DNA of 64,000 bases from Punica granatum (taxonomy: Eukaryota > Streptophyta > Magnoliopsida > Myrtales > Lythraceae). The notes under the pieces are model-generated. The model worked only from the letters and a program-made list of their open reading frames with translations, was not told the origin of the DNA and made no database searches. A program made the translations under genes and the position numbers. Positions 47,591 to 57,768 of this stretch are shown piece after piece; positions within the stretch are counted from its first letter, which is position 1, and every line of letters begins with the position of its first letter. The stretch is from positions 36,142,605-36,206,604 of the forward strand of contig NC_045130.1 of the NCBI RefSeq assembly GCF_007655135.1, read 5' to 3'.

Positions 47591-48870
47591 GCGGCGCGTG
47601 TCTGTTTAACCCGGAAAAAAGAAATCGACCCGGTTAGAACGAAAGACGGAAACCGAGGAGAAAGGTCGCGGTTCGGGTGGCCGTGCGGTTGCACCCGACC
47701 CCGGGAGATCACGGGGCGCAGCTGGAGGATACGAGGGTCGCCCAGAGAGAGAGTCGGCCGAGCTGAGGGAGTCTCGGGCGTCGAGCTTGCGCGGGTGAGA
47801 GAGAGCAACGAGTTAAGGGAGTTAGGAGGAGCTGAGAGGGAGTCGTGGGGAGTCGAGCTCCGGGAGTACGCGGACCGGTCTGAAGCTGAGGGAGAGCCGG
47901 GGTGAGAATGAGCGAGCTGGGGTTTTCGGGAGTTCGAGCTGTGGTTTTTTTTTTTTCGGGACCATGAGCCAGGCGAGGGAGAGTGTGTGTTGTCGAAAAA
48001 AAAAAAATCGAGCTGCCCGTCCCCGTTTCTCTGTGAGCTGCGGGTCTTCTTCAAAACCGTGAGAGAGAAAGAGAGAGAGAGAGAGAGCCTGAGTTCCGGG
48101 AGCTGAGAGAATCCGAAAAAAAAAAAATCGAGCTGTGGGCCGTGTCCGATTTTGGACGAGCTGAGGGCGTCCTATCTTCGCGAGCTGAGGGTTGTTTTTT
48201 TCAAAAAAAATCGAAAGCCGAGCCGAGAGATATCGGGCGTTTGCGTGCACGGAATCGAAAGCTAAGCTGCGATTTTCGGCAGTGACATGACCGGAAAGGA
48301 GCAGAGAGGGAGGCAGGTGCGCCAAGCTTGCGTGCACGGGAGCTTCGGTAGGCTGCTCGGTCAGAGAAAAGTCGGGGAAAGGAAGAAGAAAGAAGAAGAA
48401 GAGAAAAGAATGGTACAGGTGGCAGGGAAAGGAAAAGGAAAGAAGGAGAAGAAGGAAGACAATGGTCAGAAGTCAGACAGCAAGTCTGACTTCTGATCGG
48501 TTTTTTTTTTTCGAAATTCGAATCCGACGCGCGAATAAATTAAAAATTCCTCTCTTTCTTATCGAATGTCGAAAAAATAATTCGAGATCGCTATAATGTT
48601 CAGAAAAATTCGTTGATTAATATTATTCGATAAAATTATTTTCAATCTCGAATTTTGTCTTGAATTTTGAAAACTGACGTCGATGTACGCGAAATTTAAA
48701 AATATTCCGAATAGTATTATTTTTAAAAAATTATAAAATTAGTGTTAAATTAGAAAAATATGCTATTTTCAAAAAGTCGTGAATACTCGAGTCATTAATT
48801 GGAAATACTTCCCTCACGAGTGATAAAATGATAATTTTACTCATTTGGAGTCGGTGGATCAAAATTTGAT

Positions 48871-50290
48871 GCTGACAAATAAAATGACGGACCAGGTTTT
48901 CTCTTTTTTTTTTTTTTTTTCCTTTTGTTGAAGTAATCATTTTTTTGTAAGTTTTCTCTTTTTTTATTACCCTTTTTTTGTGATTAAAGAAAATAATAGC
49001 CCAATTTTAGAGTTGCTCTCTTCACGTCTACCCACAAATTCTAGGTCAAGTCATTAGCTTATTCTTCCCGGCGTAATTAACTAAACTACGATTATGTAAA
49101 TTGTCTTAGTTCAACGAACAACATGAAGTTTATATACACAAGATTATTTTATTGTAAAAATGCAGAAAGAACATTCGAAAATAATTTGACATACACAAAC
49201 CAAGCGAAACGTGCGAGTAATTCGAGTAATATTTTCATATGTTAGTCCTAAGTTTGAAATTGTACATTTGGTTTTAGCTAAGTTCATTTAATTAATATTG
49301 AACAATGAATATAACTTAAGTCAAAGGCTCGACATGATGACTTTGTTAATTGTTCTTTTCACGAACATTGACTTAATTAAATTGTTGTATTATTCGTTCG
49401 GCTCGAACGATGATGATCAATATGATAAATATCAGAATCGATCCATGAAGAGCAGCGGAAGTCAATCGACGATATCCGTAGATTGTAATGTCTAATTTCA
49501 ATCGCGACTTGGCACATTTTCCGGATCAACTTCATAAAACTATCATTTTAATTTTCCATTTGATAGCTTGCCGGGAGTCGACTGGTACTGGCTAGTAGAT
49601 GACTAGCGCCTAATATAAGTGTTCGTTGATTAAACCGAATATGCTGGAAGCGTTTGCCTATAGTCGCACAAGAGTCTTTAGGGCCAGACACCCCAATCCC
49701 CAAAGACCATGATTAAGTAAGATCAGAAAGGCGAAAGGCATGATAAAAAATTAAGGAGGTATTTGATTACTTAACTATTAAGCGCTTAAATTAATTTTGC
49801 ACTACTAGGTATAACTTAGTTTTTTTTTTTTTTCGATGTGTATCCTAATATCCGGAAATCCAATACGTCCGAACTATTCCAATTCGAGCTGAGTCGACCT
49901 ACTAAAGGGGTATAGTTCTATCAGCATAAATTTTCTCAATTCATAAGACTCGAACACGATACTTTTTTTAAGGAAAACAAGTATCGAACCGTTTGAATTA
50001 ATCCATTCGATAAATGAGCTATCATTTAACCTAACTGAACAAGTTTAAGTAGAAATTCGCTTACTTATCAAGTTATGAGAAACCTACTTGCTAGTGTGTG
50101 AGAGAAAGAAACGGACGGAGGACAAATGAGTAGGAATAACTGAATACGGGTGCGTGCGCTAGCTCCGTCGCTAACCACCACCAATGCAAGCAAGGCCGTT
50201 AACGAAAGAGAGAGAGCGGGGAGATCCTAGAGATAGGGACTCGTCGGCCACCGCCGCACATGCAACTGTTTTGGTAGAATAAATACTTAG
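48871..50290. other. Intergenic DNA
   Basis: Poly-T tracts lie near 48903-48920 and 49820-49833. No gene recognised. Confidence 0.4.
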
Positions 50291-50585
50291 ACTTTGTTTG
50301 TGTTTGAAAATAATAATTTTACTTAACTCAATTCAACTTTATTTTTTTTCAAATTTATCAATATAATCATTGTTTGGTCTTTTTTTCTGTCATTCAATAA
50401 TTAATTTCTCATTCATTTTTTTAATAATTTTTATAACTAAATTTTTAATAATAAATGTTATATATATTCACATTTATATATACATACTTACATTTCAATA
50501 TATTTATTAACACATATCATCATTGTACAAAATCAAATTGAGTTGGATCATTTATCCAACTAGAAAACCAAACGCAAGCTTAAGT
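50291..50585. mobile_element. MITE-like AT-rich element
   Basis: The left side GACTTTGTTTGTGTTTGAAA and the right side (reverse complement GCTTGCGTTTGGTTTTCTAG) are loose inverted repeats. Inside are AACTCAATTCAACTTT and AAATTGAGTTGGAT in inverse orientation. It looks related to the element at 57180-57455. Confidence 0.45.
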
Positions 50586-52180
50586 ATTAAGTTTTTAATA
50601 TTTAATTTTCAGTTCAAACGTACACAATCTAAGTTCAATGCACCGGCAACGATCTGTGGAATCACGCTACCAATTTCTTACCCCCACCCCCAAAAGATAA
50701 AGTTAAATGAGGAGGAGAGGCGAGAGGAGTCACATCAAATCAAAGAGCAGTGGCGATGGAGGAGCCAATGTGATAAAATTATTGATGGAGTGAGCTGATA
50801 GACATTTTGGAGTGATCAAATTATATTGATTTAAATTATTTGATGTTTGTTTTTTTTTTAAGTTCAACTTTTATAAATGAAAAAAAATCGTGACACGAAC
50901 AGTTTTACTACTTAATAGATCAATTCAGTTCGAATTAGATTAGTTGTGATCAGTTAATCTTTTAAATATTATTGTACATATCAAGAAAAAAAAAAGATTT
51001 TGGAGTGGCCTACTGGCACTGAAATTTCCAGCAGCAGCAGGGAAATCTCTCCGCCACCAAAAAAAGTACGTAACTGGTGAATCATTGGGAGGCGATTTAA
51101 TTTCCCATTCTTACAGCCTCTCCATGCATTCATTAGCCGCCCAAACCGTTTGGTCCAATGCAGCAAGCAGAAGCTGCCCTTCCATATTCCAAAGGCCTTC
51201 ACTCCTTTACCCCCGCAAGTTTTACTCGAATTTAGTTGGCATTCAACACTCCCAGATTATGGGACTCTCTTCCGTCGAGATGGACACGAGAATATCTCAA
51301 CGAACGAGAAAAGAACATGTACAGGGTCGAGTTTAAGAGAATGAGTACGCTTCGTGATCTATTAGCCCCGAGTTTTTTGGACTTAATCAATTTGAGTTTC
51401 AAAATGCATGTGGTCAGAATAACAGATTTTGAAGAAATTGCATTCATCAACCTCTTAACCTAACGGGTAAGAATGTCAATTAACCATCTTGCTAGTTACT
51501 ATTAGCAGTTGTCATAATCTCATCTAAAGGCATGTGTCAATTGGGTACGAGGGACTAGGCTCCCCTGGGAAGGGCGTTGAGTTGAGGTTGTCCTGATCTT
51601 AAAAATTAATATCGACAGTTTTGTGGATCTAACGTGTACAACTTTTATCGGCCTATCAGTTCAAACTTTTAAACTGGACATGCATATATATTTTCCAGCT
51701 TTTGAACATAGAATTTGTTACATCTTTCAGTAAAGATGATGATTCGGTTGGTTGTTCTAAGCTCGTCAAACCAAGGGAAGAATTACGGAGATTTTCCTAA
51801 TAATTTTTTTCAATTACAAAGAAAATTCACGTACCTAGTAAAAATAAGATTACACGAGAAGTTCTATCAAAGAGAATTTAATCCGAGATCGAAATATTAT
51901 GCCAGTGCAATATAACCCTTTCTCAATGCTCTCAACCTTAAGTCATCTTTAATTTCCCCACTTCATCCTCCTGCCTTCTCTAGATCTACACCACATTTTC
52001 CACATTAAAAGTTTACCATCTTCCACCTCCTCCATTTAACTACCAATTTGCTGATGATGAAAAGAATACTCATAAAAATGAATTTCTTTTTATTTTATTT
52101 TTTTGCCATAAATGATCTCTTCCAATTGAGAGCCATAAATTTGCCGCCTCGATTTCACCCAATTTTTGGTGAAAACCGAA
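50586..52180. other. Intergenic DNA upstream of the cell-wall protein gene
   Basis: Overlapping open frames of 60-90 codons on both strands at 50981-51463 have no recognisable domain. The stretch could be a worn gene remnant. Nothing else seen. Confidence 0.4.
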
Positions 52181-52181
52181 C

Positions 52182-52188
52182 TATATAA
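52182..52188 (+). promoter_or_regulatory. TATA box of the cell-wall protein gene
   Basis: TATATAA in GAACTATATAAGAAGGG, 109 bases before the ATG, a normal plant spacing for a leader of about 75-80 bases. Confidence 0.75.
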
Positions 52189-52296
52189 GAAGGGACGCTC
52201 TCCCTTCACATTCACTCATCACAGCCTTCTCATTCCCTATCCTAAACCCAGTGGCAAAAAACATTACCTCTAGTGATCATACACACACGACGCAAA

Positions 52297-52737
52297 ATGT
52301 CTTTCGGGATCCGGACACTCTCCCTCTTCACCCTACTCTTGGCCTTCGCTGCCGTGCTCAAGCAGGCGGCTACAGCGAGGGATATCCCGGCAGGTCTCAA
52401 CAAGAATGACAAGAAAAAGCCGGACTGCCTGCTCGACCCTGATGGCAACCTGCTCATCCCGGGCATCGGCAGAGTTATGGTTCCACCACAGTCCCGTCTC
52501 CCCCTGCCGCATCTCGGGCATGGTGGCCTGACAGTGCCTGTGGCAGGCCGCGGTGGGAGTGTCAGCACCCCCACCGGGGGAAGCCCTTTGTCTGGAGGAA
52601 GCCCCCCGGTTGGAGGAAGCCCCCCGGCTGGAGGAAGCTACATTCCAGGAGGTGACGACACGTTCGTCCCTAACCCCGGAGTCGAGGTGCCGAACCCTAA
52701 CCGGGGCGCGAGAACCCCTGCACCTAACCGCCCTTGA
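52297..52737 (+). CDS. Putative secreted Gly/Pro-rich cell-wall protein
   Basis: An intronless frame of 146 residues. Residues 1 to about 27 (MSFGIRTLSLFTLLLAFAAV...) form a hydrophobic signal peptide ending near ATARD. The mature part is rich in Gly, Pro and Ser, has short direct repeats (GGSPPVGGSPPAGGS), and ends with GGSYIPGGDDTFVPNPGVEV followed by PNPNRG. The DDTFVPNPG.EVP motif is typical of small plant 'putative cell wall proteins' (At2g20870-like). Their function is unproven; an apoplastic structural role is inferred from composition. The ATG at 52297 directly precedes the signal peptide and follows a good TATA box at 52182. Only one Cys (in the KKPDCLLDPDG segment) is present. Confidence 0.85.
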   Translation: MSFGIRTLSLFTLLLAFAAVLKQAATARDIPAGLNKNDKKKPDCLLDPDGNLLIPGIGRVMVPPQSRLPLPHLGHGGLTVPVAGRGGSVSTPTGGSPLSGGSPPVGGSPPAGGSYIPGGDDTFVPNPGVEVPNPNRGARTPAPNRP

Positions 52738-54448
52738 GGGATCGATTGATGATAGATATATCATCGAATGCTAGCTACTTGTAGTCGTGCACAACAGATT
52801 CATCACCAGCTAGTAATGTTCGAGTTTATTATTATAGTGTAGGTCGAAATAAGTAATGCTACGTATGTATTTTCAATCAGGGTGACGGATGAATGTGCTC
52901 CTCCTTCACAGAGAGGAAGTACGCTAGTCCCAAACCGTTTCTTTTCTTATGGAGTGTGTACTATGTGTTTCTAAATCGTATGGAATAGTTTCAACGCATA
53001 AGGAAGTATATGGTTCCTGAGAAAAATGGAAAAGATAAAAGAAGAAACCGAGTAAACGGAAGCATTGCCCGAACGAGAATTAATTTCATCCAATAGGTTG
53101 TCAAATATATATGAATTGTACGGTAAATGGTTGATTCAAAAGTTTCTGACGTGGTCAACATGAGACCAAGGGCCCCAATGGAAGCACATGGAAATGATGG
53201 TTTTACTAATCAGAGGAGAGCCCAGATAGAATTCACTGAACTCCTCCACACATGGAATGAACAACGAGAGACAAGCCTTTATTACCTGACAAGTGATAAT
53301 GGCCCGAACCCCCCAATCTACACCAAATTCTGCAGTAAAGGATAAAAATATAGCACCATAGTTATTGATATCAATAATCATTTACTACTTGGAATAGTGT
53401 GGTCCATCAAACTTGCTAAGAACATGAATCCAAACATATACTCCAGAAAATACATCGAACATCAAAATTTACATAAACCAAGACTATCTATGTCTGAACA
53501 CCAAAAGCGACCTGCAAATATTCATAGGAAACAGGTGACCTGTTCGGTGCATATTATAGAAAGGAAATGGATGCAGTTCTTTGATAGTGCAATTTTCTCA
53601 TGTTCAATTCTATCTTCATGTCAAATCATCGTAACAGATGACCCCGTCGTTTTCTGGCACGGTGAAACATATCAATATCCAGTTCATAATTTGGAAAGCA
53701 AGACAAATCTAAGTGGATTCGCAAAGCACCCAGCCAGAGGTGCAAATATTATGTAATAATTCTCTCAAATAGACAAAACTCCAGGTATATATACGAAGGC
53801 AAATCGGGAAGTGAGGCTTCACATTATTGAGGATTCATGGAATGAATCGCATACTTCAGACCAAAAGTTCATCGATATAAGAGCGTACAACCTGTGCACC
53901 ATATAGCTAAATGATTCCTATTGCATGCCTCGTGTAATTATAACCTTAGATCAGAACAAACCTGAAACATCATCGTTGAGCAAGATCTCAGACTACGACT
54001 AAGGTATTCATACACAATTTTCGAGAGGAAGGTTTCTGGCCGGTCTCGGTAGGTCGGTCCATGACCGTAGGCACACATGTAAGGTCAGTTTTATCTCTTG
54101 AAGTGGTACCACGGGTCTATAAACTTTCTCCAAAACGTTCGTCCAACCAACTTATTCCTGCAGAGAACAAGAAGAGTAAATGTTATTCATGTAATTGTAA
54201 TCTATGTTCGCCGTGCTGTGCGACACTTCCTAGTCATCATTCCCTATTAAACACCCAAAGACAAGGCCTGTGTTGTGTTTGCTTCATCATCTCTTTCCTA
54301 GAGAAGGGACATGGGGGCTTAAAGGCATCCTAAAGAATCAAAGATCAAATCAGGCTTTGCAAGCTCTAAGACATTACTTGAATCAAATTGAGACTCTTCA
54401 TTGAGCCTAGAAAGAAGTTGGACAGTGACCGACCTTAGGAGAGCTACT
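52738..54448. other. Intergenic DNA and 3' flanks
   Basis: 3' flank of the cell-wall protein gene and, towards 54448, the 3' UTR of the - strand Mpv17 gene. Open frames at 53127-53756 show no recognisable domain. Confidence 0.4.
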
Positions 54449-56801
54449 TTATTGAGAACCAGGGCCTCCTTCTGATGCATCTGAGATTCTTGCTTCCGAT
54501 TTCTCATTGGAGTAGCTGCATAAAGTAACAAGTCAGACATTCTCATGAACATATTAACCTATCCGCCCAAGAAATTCATTCATTCAAAATCTGAGTTGAG
54601 CTCGGAATTTATTTTTACGTTGAAAGTATTGTGACCCAGATAAGTTCCACACAATCAACCCAGAGAAGCCTCTGTTCGACGGGGATCACACCATAGGTGA
54701 TCAGGTGAGCAAATGGCCAAAGCTTCCACCCAGCCTGTACATTTTTGTTAAACCATCAATTAGGCTTCAAGAACGAGTGGTATAAATGATTAGATTAATG
54801 CCTACTCACCATGGAAAATATTATGCCTCAACAGAAAATGAAAAGACAAGAAAAGAGAGCACCAATGAAATTATGAATTAACTAAAACGATAGTTGGTGG
54901 AACCATCATACCAATTTGGACTACCATGTCATAATTGTGCTTCTAGTCAGGTTCGTAGCAGCAACATTCAGAATTAGCATATTCTAAATAATAAAATTTA
55001 TAACATAAATGTTTTAAAACAGATTATTTGTACCGAGAACTACTAGCTCTGTTTGAGCAGAGATGAAATGCCACTTAATGCACTGATAGATGAGAGAACT
55101 GCTATAAACAGAGGAGTTTTTGGCAAATAACCTGCACCAAAAAATCCTCATACGAGCCCGGAAGAGCACTATCTCGATTAATAAAGGCACTGATAGTAGT
55201 TCATTCACACAAAGCATGCTCAGTGGTAAGTTTCCAGATTCAATAGCAGAGCGACAGCTCACAGAAATTCAGATCTTCAATTATTAAACAATGTCATATC
55301 AAAATGTGAACAAAGAAAATGTGCTTACTGTCAGCATCGGCCAAAAGGTTGCTCTGAGCTCCTCAAAGATGTTTGATGGAGATTCGAAACGCAAGAACCC
55401 CAAGACCACAAAATAGATGCTGTTCCAAACTGCCGCCCACACTGTCTGATCAAAGGCAACCTTTGCAGGGACAACCCACCAATCTTGAAATGGAAAAAGA
55501 GCCTAAACAACAATATGAGTGTCCTCAATTGATAGAACAATTTAAGAATACCAGTCGAGAGACCCAAAAGAGGTTATCAAATCGAGAAAAAATTAATCAC
55601 CTCGCATAATTGGTAGTAATAATGAGAGAGGGACCCATGAAGAGTAAACCCAACAAGACCTGATCTGAACATGCGTGCTCGGTCAAACTCAAAGAGCGGC
55701 TTCCCTTCATAACACTGCACAATGCATTGGAAAGCATTATTAGAAAGATAAAAGGACTCACTAACAAGAGAACTGAGGAACAATGGTCGCTGAAATAAGC
55801 AATCACCTGCGCAATCCAATCTCCTATTGCATAGACCACCCCACTTATCATCATTTTTGCTAGCACGGGATTAGTTTTAAGAGCTTCCTCGTAGGCAATC
55901 CAGTTGTGTTCTGGTGCGTATCTTAGAATCTCATAAATGGTCCATCCCTGAGAGAGATGTGGTATGTCAGGATATTTCTTGGCATGAATAACCAAATACA
56001 GCTCATGACAAAGTCCAATCATATTTGATGCTTAGCCCAAAATAATTAGCCAACAGTCCAAGACGAGAAGCAACAAACTATAATCCTAGCCAGTGTTTCA
56101 CCATATCTTCACCTATCTTCAGGATTCTAGAACCTAAAAGAATTCATAGTTCCCCCGTAAATGACGTCCTATTGTGAAACAACGCCGGCTAATGTTCATA
56201 TTAACATAATCCAACATTGCAAACATGAAATTTTACAAAACAAATTTACGGCAAAGCCAAAACATAAAGTCAAGTATCATCGTAATACATAGCCCCACAT
56301 ATATAACAAACAGGATCAATTCAATCGATATAAAGCTTTTCTTGCAGGGAATCCAACTTCTATCAATTCCTTATCCGTATAAAAACTTTATGCAAATTCA
56401 AAGTTCATAGAAGGGTCACTTACATGCCAGTAATCATGATCAATGCTGAGCAACTTGGTGACAGCAAGAGTCCCCATTCCCAGAACTATGGTCGCATTGA
56501 TTCCTCTGCTAACTAACTTCTCAAACTCATCACTCTCTCCTTTCCCGTCAAATTTTGGGTTCTTGAAATCATCCGATCCGTTCCCTGATGCAGGCTTCTC
56601 GTCGTCCTTCGGGTAGCTCTTCCCCACGGAGACAACTTTGCTGTCCTCCGTGACCGACGCCACGGCCCAATTCCTTGTCGATTTGGTCGACGACGATTGT
56701 CTAAATGAAGAACTGAACCTCCCGGTGGGTTCTTTGATTGCGGGTCTGATGAAAGACCGGAGCTTGGGGCCGTGGGCGGTGATGCTGTTCATAGCGGCCA
56801 T
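54449..56801 (-). CDS. Mpv17/PMP22 family membrane protein
   Basis: Six exons on the - strand, 56424-56801, 55807-55947, 55601-55714, 55329-55502, 54619-54734 and 54449-54515, with GT-AG introns, sum to 990 nt and 329 residues. Residues 1-90 are Ser/Arg/Lys-rich, like an organelle presequence, followed by a Gly/Asp/Lys-rich linker. ATIVLGMGTLAVTKLL may be a first membrane segment. The family domain covers about 127-315: RYAPEHNWIAYEEALKTNPV, MMISGVVYAIGDWIAQ, DRARMFRSGLVGFTLHGSLS, HYYYQ, FDQTVWAAVWNSIYF, WPMLTAGWKLWPFAHLITYG, VIPVEQRLLWVDCVELIWVT. It resembles Arabidopsis At1g52870-type proteins; the family sits in peroxisomal, mitochondrial or plastid inner membranes and is proposed to affect solute permeability. 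I chose the ATG at 56801 (MAAMNS) because the in-frame codons just upstream contain no ATG. The last exon was assigned from the acceptor TGCAG and the YSNEKSEARISD tail, and is a little less certain. Confidence 0.92.
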
Positions 56802-57179
56802 CAAACAGGGGCTTCGGGCTGCACGGGGTTGCAAGAAAGAGCTTCGAGTCGATTCCTTTATCTACAGAATTCCTGTTCTAATTCTTGTATGGACGACAGG
56901 ACAGCCACTTGTTTCTGTTCTTGATGACTTTCCTAGGACTCTGCTAGTGGTGAGCAGAGGTTGCTGAACGGAGGAGGAGAGAGCATTCCCATGTACGACG
57001 ATGTCTTCTACTTCACCGGCCATTAAAGAAACACGAATACATTACTATTGAATCGTTTTACAAGTCGCCCAATGGCCGACCTTCCAAAATCGAGCAAATA
57101 TTGGACATGTAAAATGAAAAATGGAAACTGACCACACAGATATTTTGATTGAATATTTGGACCGTTCCAATATAATCTG

Positions 57180-57455
57180 TGTGCGTTTGTTTTTACAATA
57201 AAGTTATTATTTTCAATTTAACATCGCAATCATTACTTTTTTATTTTTAACCATTCAATTTAATTTTTAATATTAAATTATCTCAACTATTCATTACTTT
57301 TTCACAATTCAACAACACAATTATTACTTAATCATTATTTTTTCTCAATTATTTATTACTTTTTCACACTTTTTCTCATAATTCAACAATACAATCATTA
57401 CAAACCAATTAAAATTAAAACTAAACTCAACTCTCAATTCAAACACACTAATCTT
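57180..57455. mobile_element. MITE between the Mpv17 and PPR genes
   Basis: Starts GTGTGCGTTTGTTTTTAC and ends with the inverse GTGTGTTTGAATTGAGAGTT (read on the - strand). It is AT-rich with repeated ATTCAACAA.ACAAT.ATTAC and TTTATTACTTTTTCACA words. Non-coding. Confidence 0.5.
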
Positions 57456-57529
57456 TTTTTAAAAAAAATTCAACTTTAACCCCAAAGAAAAATGAAAAAT
57501 GAAAAATGTAAAAAATTATGAAAAAAAAA

Positions 57530-57601
57530 AGGTCCCACCGAGATTTGAACTCGGGTTACTGGATTCAGAGTCCAATGTCCTGACCACTAGACCATGGGAC
57601 C
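57530..57601 (-). tRNA. tRNA-Gln (anticodon CUG)
   Basis: The - strand folds as a full cloverleaf: acceptor GGTCCCA paired with TGGGACC, D arm with AGTGGTCAGGAC, anticodon arm TTGGA-CTCTGAA-TCCAG with anticodon CTG, and T arm CCGAG-TTCAAAT-CTCGG. No intron is present and CCA is not encoded. A run of nine Ts follows on the transcribed strand as Pol III terminator. It lies about 170 bases from the PPR start codon, on the opposite strand. Confidence 0.95.
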
Positions 57602-57768
57602 TTAGATACACCGGTGTGGAAGAAAATAAGTTTATGTACAAAAGTTTCTGCAAAACGGATATGGCCGGTCTGTGAGAAAACGCGCACTCGAAAGGAGAGT
57701 TTTTTCGCCGAATGTATCGACTATCGAGTCGGCCTTCTCTCACTGACCCCCAAACCCCGTCCAGAGAG

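Larger units (their letters stand above)
44629..48870. mobile_element. Long LTR-like block (possible Ty3/gypsy solo LTR), uncertain
   Basis: Base composition changes sharply at about 44625 from AT-rich to mixed, then to GC-rich (47400-48300), and back to AT-rich. The left edge reads TGTTACTATTATACCCCCAA, soon followed by ATCACCACTTGCCATTTTAC and CCCGAAGGTCAAGG...GGGTCTAGGAGTACGAG, phrases of a kind seen in long plant gypsy LTRs. The right edge is unclear; TTTGGAGTCGGTGG...TGCTGACA near 48847-48877 is a candidate. No 5-bp target duplication was found and there is no gag or pol. The identity is inference. Confidence 0.35.

Noticed and set aside
47482..48337. Long - strand frames (171 and 190 codons) in the GC-rich part of the 44.6-48.9 kb block
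   Set aside because: Low-complexity Ser/Pro/Arg translations across tandem GAGCTG and homopolymer tracts, with no domain. They follow from high GC and repeats.
51070..51463. Possible gene from overlapping frames on the + strand
   Set aside because: No domain, frames overlap on both strands, and no promoter or splice signals could be tied to them.
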